Below are positions 31,332 to 45,851 of a stretch of 64,000 nucleotides of DNA, one piece after another. How positions within the stretch are numbered: position 1 is the stretch's first letter; every line of letters begins with the position of its first letter. Both the position numbers and the translations under genes were made by a program. This DNA is from Anastatus disparis (taxonomy: Eukaryota > Arthropoda > Insecta > Hymenoptera > Eupelmidae). The stretch is taken from the NCBI GenBank assembly GCA_017163975.1, contig JAFFSR010000395.1:1930001-1994000 (forward strand), written 5' to 3'. The notes under the pieces are model-generated. The model was not told where the DNA came from. It saw only the letters and a program-made list of their open reading frames with translations, and made no database searches.

Positions 31332-33317
31332 ACCTATTCATTTAAATAATAGTTACATCTTTCCTGGTCAACAACCTGAAGAATTCCATGCAAAAGAAAA
31401 TATAGTACATATAGCTACATCTTTCGATATGGGTTGGATAACCAGAGGTACTAGTCGAACATACTACAGTCTCTCTGGCACCGCTGCTTTGATAGGACAC
31501 TTTTCAAAGAAAGTTATATCTTACATTACACTAAATAGAAAATGTAAAATGTGTGATTTTGGCCATAATCCTACTGATCATGATTGTCGATTGAATTTTG
31601 AAGGCTCTGCCAAAGCCATGGAACCCTATGCCGCAGTCGAACTGATAAAAAATAACTCTATTTGAAAAAAATGTAATATTGAAATTGGGATTCTTATTGC
31701 AGATAATGATAGTAGTTCTATTAGTGCTGTTCGCAATGTTTGTCCTTATGAGATTGTTAAACAATCTGATAAAAATCATACAAGTAAAGGTGTTGTAAAT
31801 GTATTGTATAAAATTAAAAACAAATATAAAGAACTCACAGCCCCAGCAATAAAGTATCTGCAAAGATGTTTTAATTTTAGCATTTCGCAAAACATTGGAA
31901 ACAGCACCAACATGGCTGTTGCTATAAAGAATATTCCAGATCACTGTTTTAATGAACACGAAAATTGTGGAACCTGCTGTGAATATAAATCAAGTCCAGA
32001 TACATATACACATTCAGTCATCAATGAAGGCTTTACAGATCAAAACTTACTACAGAGTTTAAGAGAAATATTTAACACTTTAGCAAGTAAAGCAAGTTCT
32101 TTTTCAGCAGGAGCTTCAAGCAATGCTAATGAGAGCTTACATTCTATAATTATCAGTAAAGCTCCTAAAAGCAGAATGTATGACATGTCTCCTTCTGGCG
32201 ATGTGAGAGTAGCATGCGCCATAAATAAAAAAAATGATGGAGAAAAGTACATTGTTGATTTAGCTGTGAATCTCTCGCCTTCGCCTGGAAAATACACTAA
32301 GAAAAGTAGTCATCAAAAGGATGAATATGCAAAAAAAAGATACGTAAAATCATTAACGCGCACTTTTAAAAGGCGACGTTTATTTTTAAAAAAACAAAAG
32401 ACTCATTTAAGAAATAAAAAGGAGTTCTTTCAGAAGAAACAACATATGAATCTGATGTAGGATTGTTGAATTTAGATATGATTGTTCCTATTGCAAACAT
32501 AGATGATAATTCACAGTCTATTGTAATTCTATTCGATTTAGAAACTGGCGGTCTCGGTAAAAGTGCCGATATACTCCAAATTGCAGCAAAATGGCAGAAC
32601 TTCACATTTTCATCCTATATCAAGCCAAGTCAAATAATTAATGAAAACTCAAGTTTAGTTACGGGCTTACGGCAAAATAATGATGGAAATTTAACCCTTC
32701 ACGGAAATGTACTAACGACAATATCGTTAACAGATGCAATGATTGCGTTTTACGAGTTTCTATAATTATTTAATAGAAAATGTGTACTAACAGCGCATAA
32801 TTGCAACTTTGATTACCCTCGCTTACTAAGAGCCGTCAAAACAACGTTTATGGAAAAACATTATAAATTAATTATTTTAGGGTTTACAGATACACTGCCT
32901 TTAATAAAACAAAAAACTAAAAGAAAAGGTAAAGGAGGAAATACTTTAAAAAATGTTGCAAATACTTTGGATATTGATACAAGTCAGGCACATAATGCTC
33001 TTGATGATGTTGTGATATTCGATAAAATATTAGAGAAATTTAATATAAGTGATGAATCTATAATTAAAAATGTTGTAACTCTTGTAGAAATTGAGAGAAG
33101 AGAAACATTTGCCAAAGAATTGCCTAGTAAATTACAAACATTAAGAGCATTAAATGAATGCACATCCTTTGCAACTAGAAAAAAAATAATTGCTGCTGGT
33201 ATTAGTTATACCATGATTTTAGAATGTTATCAAAAAGATAAATTGATTGGACTAAAATTCTTTTTGGCAAAGATGAATTTGGCAACATCAAAGTCACAGC
33301 AAATAATGGAGTTTTAA

Positions 33318-33668
33318 AAAAGATTTTTGAATTCCTAGAAAAGAAGTTTACTTCAGCGACATAAAAATTTACATAAGATTTATATTTAATTATTATTATT
33401 ATTTATGATGCGTTTAATACTTTTTTTATCTAAAAAATAATATAATATTATTAAAATTTTTATCATTAAAGAATTAATATTTGTATTAAGATGATAGCTT
33501 TATATAAAAAATTAATTAGTTTCATAAGTATTATAACAGTTAACAGATTTTTATTATTTGATGTTATAAACTAGAATTAATATTTTACTGTGATTGATAA
33601 TATATTATGTACAACTATAATAGAATGAAAAAAAAAAAAAAATTATCAGTTATATATGAGTAAATGAT
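33318..33668. other. AT-rich spacer
   Basis: No gene seen; A and T runs. Probably 3' sequence of the Mutator-like gene. Confidence 0.5.
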
Positions 33669-33676
33669 TGTTATTA

Positions 33677-34797
33677 GATAGATAGATAGATAGATAGATA
33701 TTGATTTATTTTGTAAAAAGAGTACAAAAAGGCGTGTAATACATGAAATAATAAGTAATAATTCTATATAAAGTATTGCACATAATAAGATAAGATATCA
33801 CAGTCAATTATTAAAATTAATACTGTATCAGTAAGTCACCATGTAAAAGTGATATCACAGATTATTCTAAATACACGCAGAAAACATAAATTACAATAAA
33901 AAACAGTCTTAAATATCTATCAGTCATAGAATTAAAATACATAATTTAAAAGAGGAATCACTGTCATGACATCAATAAAAATATAATTGGACAATACTAT
34001 AAAAATAAAATTGGACAATACTATAGAATAAAATTAGACAATACATATCTAGGTACATATCTAGTGAAGAGACTCACTAGATACTCGGGAGTATTCATGC
34101 GCACGATTTTGTACATAAGTACAGCCATGAAATACTGTCTTCTTAATCAATACGCAGCCAACCAAGCGCAGCTCTATGAGGAGAAATATGATCGCCCATT
34201 ACTACGCCTAATACATATCTCACACATGAATTTTGTAGTTTTTGTAATCGTCTTCTCAACCCCTGCGAAGCATCGAGCAGAACTACTGAGCAGTAGTCGA
34301 GGTGCGGAAACAGCAAGGTGGTTGCGAGCTGTTTACGCAGGGCCTCAGTGGTGTACCGACGAAAGAACCGCAAACTATAAATTATCCTATTGAATTTTTT
34401 AGTCACCATATCAATGTGCGGCTCCCATGACAACTTAGCGTCAAGCACAACACCAAGGCTCGTAACGGTATCAGAGAAAGATATGTCGACACCTCCCTCA
34501 AGCTCAATCGTTCTTGGCTCACCAGCATAAAAGTCATTAATAAATCGACTACTACCAAAAACGATCGCCTTAGTTTTGCTTGCATTTAATGTGAGAGAAG
34601 CATCGACAGCCCACCCCGACACCGCCCTGGCCGCCCTTTGCATAATACGAATACCTTCATCCAGATGTTCGAAAGGGACCTGAGTATAGATTTGGAGGTC
34701 ATCAGCATCTAATATGTGCTCAACGAAACAGGGGTCGAGCGTGTCACGGATGTTATTAATGTAAAGGCAAAACAACAGAGGCTCCAGCACTGAACCC
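33677..34797 (-). mobile_element. 5'-truncated LINE with 8-bp target duplication
   Basis: A minus-strand non-LTR element. Its 3' end is a (TATC)6 tail (read as GATA at 33677-33700 on +), and it is truncated at 34797 inside the reverse transcriptase. TGTTATTA flanks both sides (33669-33676 and 34798-34805). Simple-repeat tails and 5' truncation are typical of target-primed insertion. Confidence 0.88.
34143..34790 (-). pseudogene. LINE reverse transcriptase, C-terminal part
   Basis: Begins inside the RT at a PLLFCLYINN block, then DADDLQIY, where the family has YADDLQIY (Tyr to Asp, catalytic Asp pair kept), LTLNASKTKAIVFGS, YLG-equivalent VTSLGVVLDAKLSW, and the RT thumb with FPHLDYCSVV. No stop within the retained 215 codons, so this is a young truncated copy. 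Clade Jockey/I-like by resemblance. Confidence 0.85.
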
Positions 34798-35902
34798 TGT
34801 TATTATGTTTATAATTATTCCCAATTTCAATTTTAAAAACTGACTAATCGATAAACTTGTTTAAAATTATTTAAAATTTATCTGATATTCGCTCAACTTG
34901 TGTCATTTTATCAGCTATTGTTAATCGGATTGATCTTATATTTTGTAAAAAAATTTATTTAGATATAAGTAACAAATGTCTAGCTGGATGTTTTTTTAAC
35001 TCATTTTTTTTGTTAAACTTCAAAAATGTAACGATCATTAGTAATGCCTTATAATTAAATAACTATTGCCAATAATAACACAGGCCCACAAAAAAAAACA
35101 AAAGTGTCTGTGCAATTGACCAGACCTATATATTCTTATGTATTTTTCGACGCTGAATCCGAATTTGCAATAAAAAAGCAGGGTCCAGCTACTTTTTTAT
35201 GGGGTTTTGCTCAAAAAACCTAATTTTTTACGGTTTTTTCGTGGTTTTTTTTAAATAAAAAAATATAAAGTGAAATTTAATTTTTTTGACTTCAGAATCA
35301 AATTCTACGGGAAAAAATACATCGAAAACCACGTTTTGAATTTTTTTTTTACAGAAATTTCAACCCACCATACGGCGATGGAAAGGCAGAAAATCGCGAA
35401 AAGTGAAAATCTGCTTCAAATTGGATTAAAATGACATTAAAATTGAGTTTTACGATTTTAAACCGATTTATAAACATTGAAAATACTTCTCTAAAGGTTT
35501 TTGAGGTCGCTGATCACGAATTTCAAGTCATTTTTTCAAAAAACAACTCCTAGTCGACGTAAGTGGACAATAAACGTGATAAATTGATATTTTCTTCAAA
35601 AAAATCGATGTTTTGGATACTGTTCTGGAGGTTTCCCACTACATAAATCACAAAACTAGAACCTTTTTCGACTTTTAATCATAAAATAAGACTTAGAACT
35701 TATGTATAGCGATATTCATGAACACCATTATAATATTTTTAGCTTCTTTTTAGTAGTGCCTTAGAGTTTTAATGAGTTAATCAATTGAGTTTGTAGAATT
35801 TTCGCTAATACTTCGCAACTTCGATAGTGAGATGTTGGATGCTAAATATTGGCGATATCTATTTTTATTTTTGTCTTCCAAAAAAAAATTTTAAATAAAG
35901 TT

Positions 35903-38011
<2,109 letters not shown>

Positions 38012-38436
38012 AAATTATATCTAAAACCCACACGCTAAGAATCCTGTCCCGATCGCAGGTGAGTCAGCCGTCCTAGGGGTGATAACTCTCATACCTCCCC
38101 AGGCCTAAGTATAAGAGCTTTCTGACTTTGACAAGGACAATGTCAACTTGTCGCCAGACACACTACGGCATCATTCGCACATCTTACCGCTTCCCTGCAA
38201 GACAGCGCGCCTTCGCTGGTTTCGTTACTACGAAGAGTTGGACCGACGAATCATTCTGCACATCCCATTTTCAGGGCAGTTGTCATCGTGGCCAACGTCT
38301 TCGTAGCACCAGGTTTTTGATAGTACTGCTATTGAGTAGCAATATAAGTTATAAACTTAAGATAGTTTAATTCAACTATTCAAAATGCAGAGAGTATCTA
38401 ATGGTTGCAAAGTTCAAGTTCATCACGCTAACAAAA

Positions 38437-39976
38437 GCTAAAACGATTGCTACTTTTGTACAACAAAAGTTGGGGGTATAGCTTGTATTAAGAAAAAAGA
38501 AGTTCATTATTCTAGTCCTAAAACTGTTGAGTTTTCAGAAAATATCCTTACAGAAAGTTTAGAAAATAAAGAATCACGAGATAGTTTTACAGCAGATTTA
38601 GATTATCTGCATGTGTACGATCATTCGACAAATCAGATTAATGTGAAAGAAACTGAACCAAGCGATAATACATCACCCGAAGATCTAAGCGAATCCGTCG
38701 AAAGTGAAGAAAATCTCTCTTCAGATTATGATGAAGAATATGTACCTAAAGTTGTGGAGAAATCTGTGAAAAAATATGATCAAAAGAGTCTGAATGATTT
38801 ATTTAGAAAGGCTGGTCTATCTAAAGAGCAATCTGAATTGATGGCTTCAGACTTTAAAAAGCGAAATATGCTGACAAAAGGAACTAAAGTAAGTGAATAT
38901 CGTGACCGAGAGAAAACCTTTCGAAAATATTTTAAAGAAGATTCAGGGCTAGTTTACTGCATTGACGTAAAAGGACTTATTGACGAATTAAAACCAGGTA
39001 TATACAAACCTGAGGATTGGCGCCTGTTCATTGATTCGTCTAAGCGGAGCCTTAAAGCAGTCCTTCTTCAGAACACAAATAAGTACGCTCCTATACCATT
39101 AGCGCATTCAACTGTGCTTAAAGAAGAGTATTCAAACATTGAATTGGTTTTGTCAAAAATAAAACACGAGGAACATAAATGGCTAATATGTGGAGACTTT
39201 AAAATTTAATCTATGATACTAGGACAACAATCTGGATTTACAAAATATCCTTGTTATTTGTGTATGTTTGATAGTAGAGATAGGGAAAACCACTATAAAA
39301 AGAAAATTTGGCCACTAAGAGAGTCATTTGAACCTGGAAAACAAAATATTGTAAAAGAGCCACTTGTGAATTCGTCCAAAATTCTGATACCACCTCTTCA
39401 CATAGAGCTTGGTTTAATGAAACAATTTGTCAAAGGATTTGACCAAGATGGGGAATGCTACGAATATTTGAGCCAAGTATTTCACCACAAAACAGATGGT
39501 AAACTAAGCGCAGGTATTTTTGATGGACCTGAAATTCGTACTCTATTTAGAGATGAAAACTTTGAAAGAACTATGAAAGATGATGAGAAAGCAGCATGGT
39601 CTAGTTTTAAGGATGTATCAACAAAATTTTTGGGTAACACTAAAGACGTGAATTACAAAACTATTGTAAAAAAATGGTACGCAACTTTGAAAAACTGGGC
39701 TGCCTAATGAACTTGAAGCTTCATTTCCTTGATTCACATATTGATCAATTTTCTGAGAACAACGGGGACTTTAGTGAAGAGCAAGGAGAAAGGTTTCACC
39801 AAGACTTGAAGGAATTTAAACGCAGATTTCAAGGACAATGGGGTATAAATATGTTGGCAGATTACTGCTAGATGCTGAAGAGAGAAACATCTTCAAAAAG
39901 AGGTCAAAAGCGTGTCAGAAATCCTTTACGCCGGTCTTTTGACGAGAAACGTGTGCGTAAGCGTAAAACACTTTAA
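38437..39976 (+). pseudogene. CACTA-like transposase, right copy lacking its N-terminus
   Basis: Homology starts at the third Cys pair (CYFC region, frameshifted before 38613) and runs through the acidic region, RKAGLSKEQSELMASDFKKR, the YPCYLCMFDSRDRENHY block, IPPLHIELGLMKQFVKGF, IFDGPEIRTLFRDENFERTM, then a frameshift near 39680 and SEEQGERFHQDLKEFKRRFQ. Stops at 39207-39209 and 39869-39871. The last is TAG in place of Trp (DYC-W-MLKRE), after which a basic tail continues to TAA at 39974-39976. The family is widespread in arthropods and cnidarians; I infer a DDE-type transposase from the element structure. Confidence 0.75.
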
Positions 39977-40023
39977 AAATTTATTTAAAATTTTTTTTTG
40001 GAATACAAAAATAAAAATAGATA

Positions 40024-40355
40024 GGTTAAGTGTGGGAGTTAACGTGCCCTTCTCGATTATCGTGCCCTATGTTAAAGCATGCGATGTCGATAATCAAAGC
40101 ACGATAATAAAAGTATGCATTCATATGGTAAACAGACGACACACGATAAACTGACACATCGTATAAACTTTGTAAATTCAATCAGCAAATTAATAGTTTT
40201 TAAATTATTACATAGGGAATTTGTTTTATTCGTAGATAATGTGCTTTACTTTAAATAAACAATTTATAAAACTTTTAAAAAATAATGAGATTTGTTTAAT
40301 TGACGGAAATGTGTCTGCCTTAACCTTAAAGACACGATAACTCATACACTAACCC
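40024..40355. mobile_element. 332-bp MITE in the right CACTA arm, TA duplication
   Basis: Absent from the left arm at the matching point (near 35855). Ends GGTTAAGTGTGGGAGTTA and the reverse complement GGGTTAGTGTATGAGTTA. TA is duplicated at 40022-40023 and 40356-40357, suggesting a Tc1/mariner-type origin. Contains several GATAATC/CGATAATC repeats; no ORF. Confidence 0.8.
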
Positions 40356-41138
40356 TATCGCCAATATCTAGTATCCAACATCTCACTATCGAAGTTGCGA
40401 AGTATTAGCGAAAATTCTACAAATTCAATTGATTAACTCATTAAAACTCTAAGGCACTACTTAAAAGAAGCTAAAAATATTATAATGTTGTTCATGAATA
40501 TCGCTATACATAAGTTCTAAGTCTTATTTTATGATCAAAAGTCGAAAAAGGTTCTAGTTTTGTGATTTATGTAGTGGGAAACCTCCAGAACAGTATCCAA
40601 AACATCGATTTTTTGAAGAAAATATCAATTTATCACGTTTATTGTCCACTTACGCCGAATAAAAGTTGTTTTTAAAAAAAAAATGATATGAAATTCGTGA
40701 TCAGCGACCTCAAAAACCCCCAGTGAAGTATTTTCAATGTTTATATATCGGTTTAAAATCGTAAAACTCAATTTTAATGTCATTTTAATCCAATTTGAAG
40801 CAGATTTTCACTTTTCGCGATTTTCTGCCTTCCCATCGCCGTATGGTGGGTTGAAATTTCTGTAAAAAAAAAATTCAAAACGTGGTTTTCGATGTATTTT
40901 TTCCCGTAGAATTTGATTCTGAAGCCAAAAAAATAAAATTTTACTTTAAATTTTTTTATTTAAAAAAAACCACGAAAAAACCGTAAAAAATTAGGTTTTT
41001 TGAGCAAAACCCCGTAAAAAAGTATCTGGACCCTACTTTTTTATTGCAAATTCGGATTCAGCGTTAAAAAATACATAAGAATATATAGGTCTGGTCAATA
41101 GCACAGACACTTTTGTTTTTTTTTGTGGGCCCGTGTAA

Positions 41139-42590
41139 TTGATATCACTTTTCATTGTTCTATAGGCTATGCTAAAATATTTTGTATGTCTCTGAAAAAT
41201 TTTAAAAGAATTGGACGATATTTACTCAAGCTTTAGCAATTTATTTTTTTTAAAACGCATTACGAACGACAAGAATTTTTTCCGCTATTTAATGTATTTT
41301 TGAAAAAATATCAAGCAAAAGAATTTTCCTTTAGAAAATAGTTTTTAACATTTTATACGTGATAGCATTTTTTAAAAATTTGATTACTTTAAAAATTTAA
41401 CCCTTGGCCAATATTCGATTCTTCATTTCAATTAAAGCGCGCATATTGTAACCTTACTCAACGGCTACAGTGTGGCCAGCTGTCTTGCATTTATGGAGTC
41501 GACAACAAAAAAACGTACCATCTGCTTCTTTCTAAAATTATTATTGTTGTTGTAGATATCGGAGTATTTTTAAAATCAATATAGAATCCTCATATATTTT
41601 TCTATCATACAAAAATTTTTCATTGCAAAGTTAGTATCTAATGCTTTGTAATCTGTAATTGAATACGTGAAAATAGCGATCTTCCATAGGTGCCCATGTT
41701 AATCAGTCAAAAAATTAAACATTGATTACTTGGCTTTGAGGTACCTTAGCCTTCTGAAATTTTGTATGAATATTTTCGAGGCATATTTTAATCAGTATAC
41801 CAAATTTCATAATTTTCTCAGCATTATTTCAATATGGTATAGAACTCCCTTAAGTCTTTTTAGAACCTTCATCTTTTTGATCAATAATGAAATATATTGA
41901 TTTCAACAAATAGACGTACCTATCAAAGAGTACGATCATTACAACTTATTATATAAGACCGATTCGTCTGGCCGTTACTAAAATGCGTACGTGTTTTCTA
42001 GCGACCTTTGCGATATTGTGGTTAAATTTAGTTTAGATATAGGTTAGATTAAATCATTGCGAAGGTAGAAACGATGATATAAAACAAACCACCGTATCTA
42101 AAATCGACTCTAATAATATTTGTAGCTATACGAAAATAATATTGCTATACATAAAATACAAAATTAATAATTAGCAAAAATTTTTCATCGTTCGAATATA
42201 TAATATGAAATTCATTAAGTGCAGAAATAAACTTTACTATGTAACATAGTAAATTTAACGCAATTGAAAAGTTTACAATTTTAAAGATATCCATCTGTGA
42301 GTTGGTTACTAGCATATATGGTAAAACTTTTTATAATTTTTGTAATATTTCATATAAAATTTCTCTTAGTGTATACATTCTTGTGATATTAATGAAGTAT
42401 TTAAATTTATTAAATTATGAATAATAAAAGTAAATTTAATTATGAAAAATGAAGGAACAAGCAATCAGCTGCAGAATTAAAAGCTAGAAAGTTTAAATGT
42501 ACAGAGAAAAGACAGATTTAGTTGAAAGATTAAGTTATTTTTAATGTAAACAATAAGAAACTGAAAATTTATAATATTTGATATTTGTAG
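41139..42590. other. AT-rich stretch, no gene
   Basis: No coding signal. GGTATAGAACTCCCTTAAGT at 41835-41854 duplicates (inverted) a motif in the flank of the Polinton and may be the end of an unrecognised small element beginning near 41690. Otherwise nothing recognised. Confidence 0.5.
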
Positions 42591-42593
42591 GCT

Positions 42594-43770
42594 TCTTAAG
42601 TTGGATAAATTATTTGTAAAAAGTAATCCAGTGGAAAAAGATAATTATACTGTAAATTTACCCGATGCAAAGCTGTATAAAGATTTTAATTCTTCACATA
42701 ATATAGATTTACAAACAAATTTTGATGTAGAGTATCTAAAATCTGTTTAAAGTGAATTAGTTAATAATAAAGGAAGAAAAATGTATGAAGATAAATATTT
42801 TTTCAATTTGAGAAAAGCAAAGTGCAATAATGAAGTATCTTTATTTACTAGAGTAGCATCACAATCTTAAAAATCTGTTATGTATAAAATAAATTTAAAA
42901 ATTTCTCCTTACCAGTATCTATCCGATGTAAAATGTAGATGTGCAGCGAGTAAAGCTTCCAACGCACATTGCAAACATGTTCATGCGGTTTTAAATGTAA
43001 TAAAAGATTTCATAGCTAATAATTCATAAAAAACTAAAGGAACATGCATAAATTCATTACGAAGTTTTCATCTAGCAGAAAAGTATATTTTTTCTCTAAT
43101 AAAAAGTAATGATTTTCAATTAGTAAAAACTGAAAAAAATGAATAAATTTTTATCCATGTTCAGAATAATATAGGAAATGCTTAGAGTATTCAACAATCT
43201 TTAGAAATAAATGCATTAATTTTGCTAGATCTTCAGCGCAGACATTTCCTGAATTGCAATTGCTGGAAGCAGCCAATATTTATGCACTTCATCATAACCA
43301 TCGTTATTTGAAAGTACATTTGGAAAATTAATTTTCAAAAGATAAATATAATCAAAAAATCAAAAAAGAAAGAGCAGAAGAAATTCAAATGAGAACAATT
43401 GGTCAAACTTCAAATAAATTGTGGTTAAAAAATAAACAATTACGCATTAATAGTTCATCTTTTGGAGATGTTTGCTAACCCACTAATCTGAAATCTATGA
43501 CAGGAAGTTTGACAAGAACAGTAGACTTATCGCATATGCCTTTAATTATGCATGGAAGAAAATATAAAAGTCATACCATTAGAAAATAAGAGTATTTCAT
43601 GAACGTAAAATGTCTTGAATGTGGAACTCTTGGATCTCTAGAATGTCCATTTCTTGCATCTTCTCCAGATGCACTTTTAAAAGACATCGATGTATGTATT
43701 AAAGTGAAATACCTATTTACAGCGAAACACATAAAAAATCTCCTGAAAAAGTACCATAATTATATTTATG
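42594..43770 (+). pseudogene. SWIM zinc-finger / YqaJ-like nuclease protein, heavily degenerate
   Basis: Fragments in shifting frames read in order: KLDKLFVKSNPVEKDNYTVN; a SWIM-type C-x-C...C-x-H finger (CRCAASKASNAHCKHVHAV near 42935-42990); LWLKNKQLRINSSSFGDVC (start of a YqaJ-like exonuclease domain); and LECPFLASSPDALL near 43635. The motif after the latter reads CIKVKY where active family members have an acidic-Lys pair (like VEIKCPY). At least eight stops. SWIM-YqaJ proteins are common in insect and aphid genomes, often linked to mobile elements. Confidence 0.65.
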
Positions 43771-43905
43771 AGAAATAGAAGGATTTTAAAAATTGAAAAA
43801 ATAACATAACTATTTTCATCAAATTCAAGGGCAGATTTTTTGTCAGTAAACTAGTTTAAAGTTCAGTGTCATTTTATCATTCATACCTTAGTTGATATTT
43901 ATATT

Positions 43906-44217
43906 TTAAACTATTGGCTTTATTGCATGAGCTGATTCTGTATTGTTTAAATTGTCTTTAATAATTTCACCTATGTTTATCACTCTTTCACTCGTCTCTT
44001 CATATTCAATCATCTCTTTACTTACAATATTAAGTATAAAATCTTCTACATTATATTCAACCATTTCATTATTACTAACTCTTGTTTCCTTTTCTAAACC
44101 ATTATCTTTAAAATTATTTTGTCTATTTACAATTGTCACATTTTCTTCACTACATAAAAATCCATTTCTATCAGATATAATAGCCTCTGTATTTACTATA
44201 TTAAAATTTCTAATCAT
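43906..44217 (-). CDS. Hypothetical acidic ORF
   Basis: A 103-residue frame (MIRNFNIVNTEAIISDRNGF), acidic and Asn/Glu-rich, with no known motif and no signals around it. It may be chance in AT-rich DNA or part of the degenerate SWIM/YqaJ gene region. Confidence 0.2.
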   Translation of the reverse strand: MIRNFNIVNTEAIISDRNGFLCSEENVTIVNRQNNFKDNGLEKETRVSNNEMVEYNVEDFILNIVSKEMIEYEETSERVINIGEIIKDNLNNTESAHAIKPIV

Positions 44218-44349
44218 ATCTTCATCAGATTACGCATTAGTTTTTATTTTTATTATTTTTACTTTTTATTTATTTTTCTTTTTTCAGTTAAATTATAATT
44301 TCATGGGAAAAAAGATGGTATAGCACCTGGTTTTAAAAATGTACGCTTA

Positions 44350-45011
44350 CTAGGAGAGTATCACAACTCCGGATCACGGATTTTGCTCAAACTTTGGGAT
44401 AAGTTTTCAAATGTCAAAATATGAGAGGAAACAGAATTTTAGACACCAACGCTTAATATTTCCCTAGCTACAGGCAATTGAAGGAAATCACTAAAAAAGT
44501 TACTGGATTTTCAAACGCATATAGTTCCTCAGCATTGTTAACTAGCAGCTCAAACCTTTTTTGAAATGAAAGGTGAGTTCAAATTCTTTCGAAATAGTAG
44601 TTATAGCATGTTAAAATATTATTTTTTCCCAAAGTTATAGCTTAATAAATATGGGACCCAATTCCAGCTTTTGTTATTAATTAATGTTTTAAAAAGAAAA
44701 CTCAGGTCCCATGTTTATTACGCTATAGCTTTGGAAAAAAATAATATTTTGACATGCTATAACTACTATTTCGAAAGGATTTGAGCTCAGCTTTCACGTA
44801 AAAAAGTTTTAAGCTTATAGCTATCTATGTTAAAGAACTATATGCGTTTAAAAATCTAGTAACTTTTTAGTGATTTTCTTTAATTGCCTATAACTAGGGA
44901 AATATTGAGTGTTGGTGTCTAAGATTCTGTTTCCTTTCATATTTTGACGTTTGAAAACTTATCTTAAAGTTTGAGCAAAATCTATGATCCGGAGTTGTAA
45001 TACTCTCCTAG
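44350..45011. mobile_element. Palindromic element, 662 bp, TTA duplication
   Basis: Starts CTAGGAGAGTATCACAACTC and ends with its reverse complement (GAGTTGTAATACTCTCCTAG). The two halves pair over about 320 bp each with some mismatches. TTA lies outside both ends (44347-44349 and 45012-45014). No ORF. A TTA or TA target suggests PIF/Harbinger or Tc1/mariner relatives. Confidence 0.75.
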
Positions 45012-45793
45012 TTAGTAGTTATTCTTTTAAATTCAAAATATAGAATGTATATATTCTCTATATATATTTATATAATAAAATATAAAATATATAACATCCA
45101 TGTCACTAAATTTAGCACTCTTTATAAAATCAGTTTATTTAGAGTGACAATCACATATTTTACTCCATTTTTCTTAGCTCAAATGTTCATTGGTTTGTAT
45201 TGCTCTTAATCATTGTTTACAAAAATTAATATCTTTTGAAAACTTGTGCCCTTGATTAACGTAGTTCTTGCAATTCATAATACTTAAATAACCATGTATT
45301 TTAGTACTGTTATTTGTGAATAGTTATAAAAATATTTATGCTACTGCTTTTAGCGTTCTGTTCACTACAACTAAGTTTATATAGGTTGGGATAACATTGA
45401 TCCCTTTTGATTAAAAAAATTTTCATCCATTGTTTTTACTATCAGATAAAATTAATAAGAATTTATTAAAAATAATTAAAAATGATGAAAATTAATTTTA
45501 TTATTTATAGACTTATATAAATACGGATACAGAAATAGAAATTTTCAGTTATTTTAAATTGCCGCATTTCACCCATATGATATAGTAGCGTCACCAAAAA
45601 AGCCCTATTCACATGATATTAGAAACTATTATTTAAAATGAGGAAATGGAATTCGACTTTAAGAAATTTATTTTTTAAATGAAAAAAGTATGCTTTATTT
45701 TAATTTGATCAACCTTATTTACTTGTAATTTTGATATAAAATAAGTAATTACTTCAATGTAGGAATCATATCTGTAAATTAAAATCAAGGGAA

Positions 45794-45798
<5 letters not shown>
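45012..45798. other. AT-rich spacer, no gene
   Basis: No recognisable feature. A chance minus-strand frame (45675-45857) runs through the neighbouring AT repeat. Confidence 0.5.

Positions 45799-45848
<50 letters not shown>
45799..45848. repeat. (AT)n microsatellite
   Basis: About 24 AT units directly left of the palindromic element at 45850. Confidence 0.9.

Positions 45849-45849
<1 letters not shown>

Positions 45850-45851
<2 letters not shown>

Larger units (their letters stand above)
30379..33317 (+). pseudogene. Mutator-like transposase fused to DEDDh exonuclease, three exons, degenerate
   Basis: The protein would join a zinc-binding N-terminus (CNSC ... CQKC), a Mutator-like transposase core (GTLNAGIGNSHFNEIL; HIATSFDMGWITRGTSRTYY; CKMCDFGHNPTDHDC; a NANESLHS block near the C-terminal catalytic Glu) and a DEDDh exonuclease (FDLETGG; HNCNFDYPRLL; AHNALDDVV). 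Two clean GT-AG introns are visible (30646-30716 and 30925-31331), each restoring the frame. Breaks: frameshift near 30505, TGA at 31663-31665, frameshift near 32420, TAA at 32763-32765. Such fusions occur in arthropods and cnidarians as domesticated or transposon genes. Nuclear role inferred. Confidence 0.8.

Noticed and set aside
31531..32605. Minus-strand frames over the Mutator-like gene
   Set aside because: Antisense shadows; the + strand translation has recognisable domains.
34064..34393. + strand open frame over the truncated LINE
   Set aside because: Antisense to a recognised reverse transcriptase.
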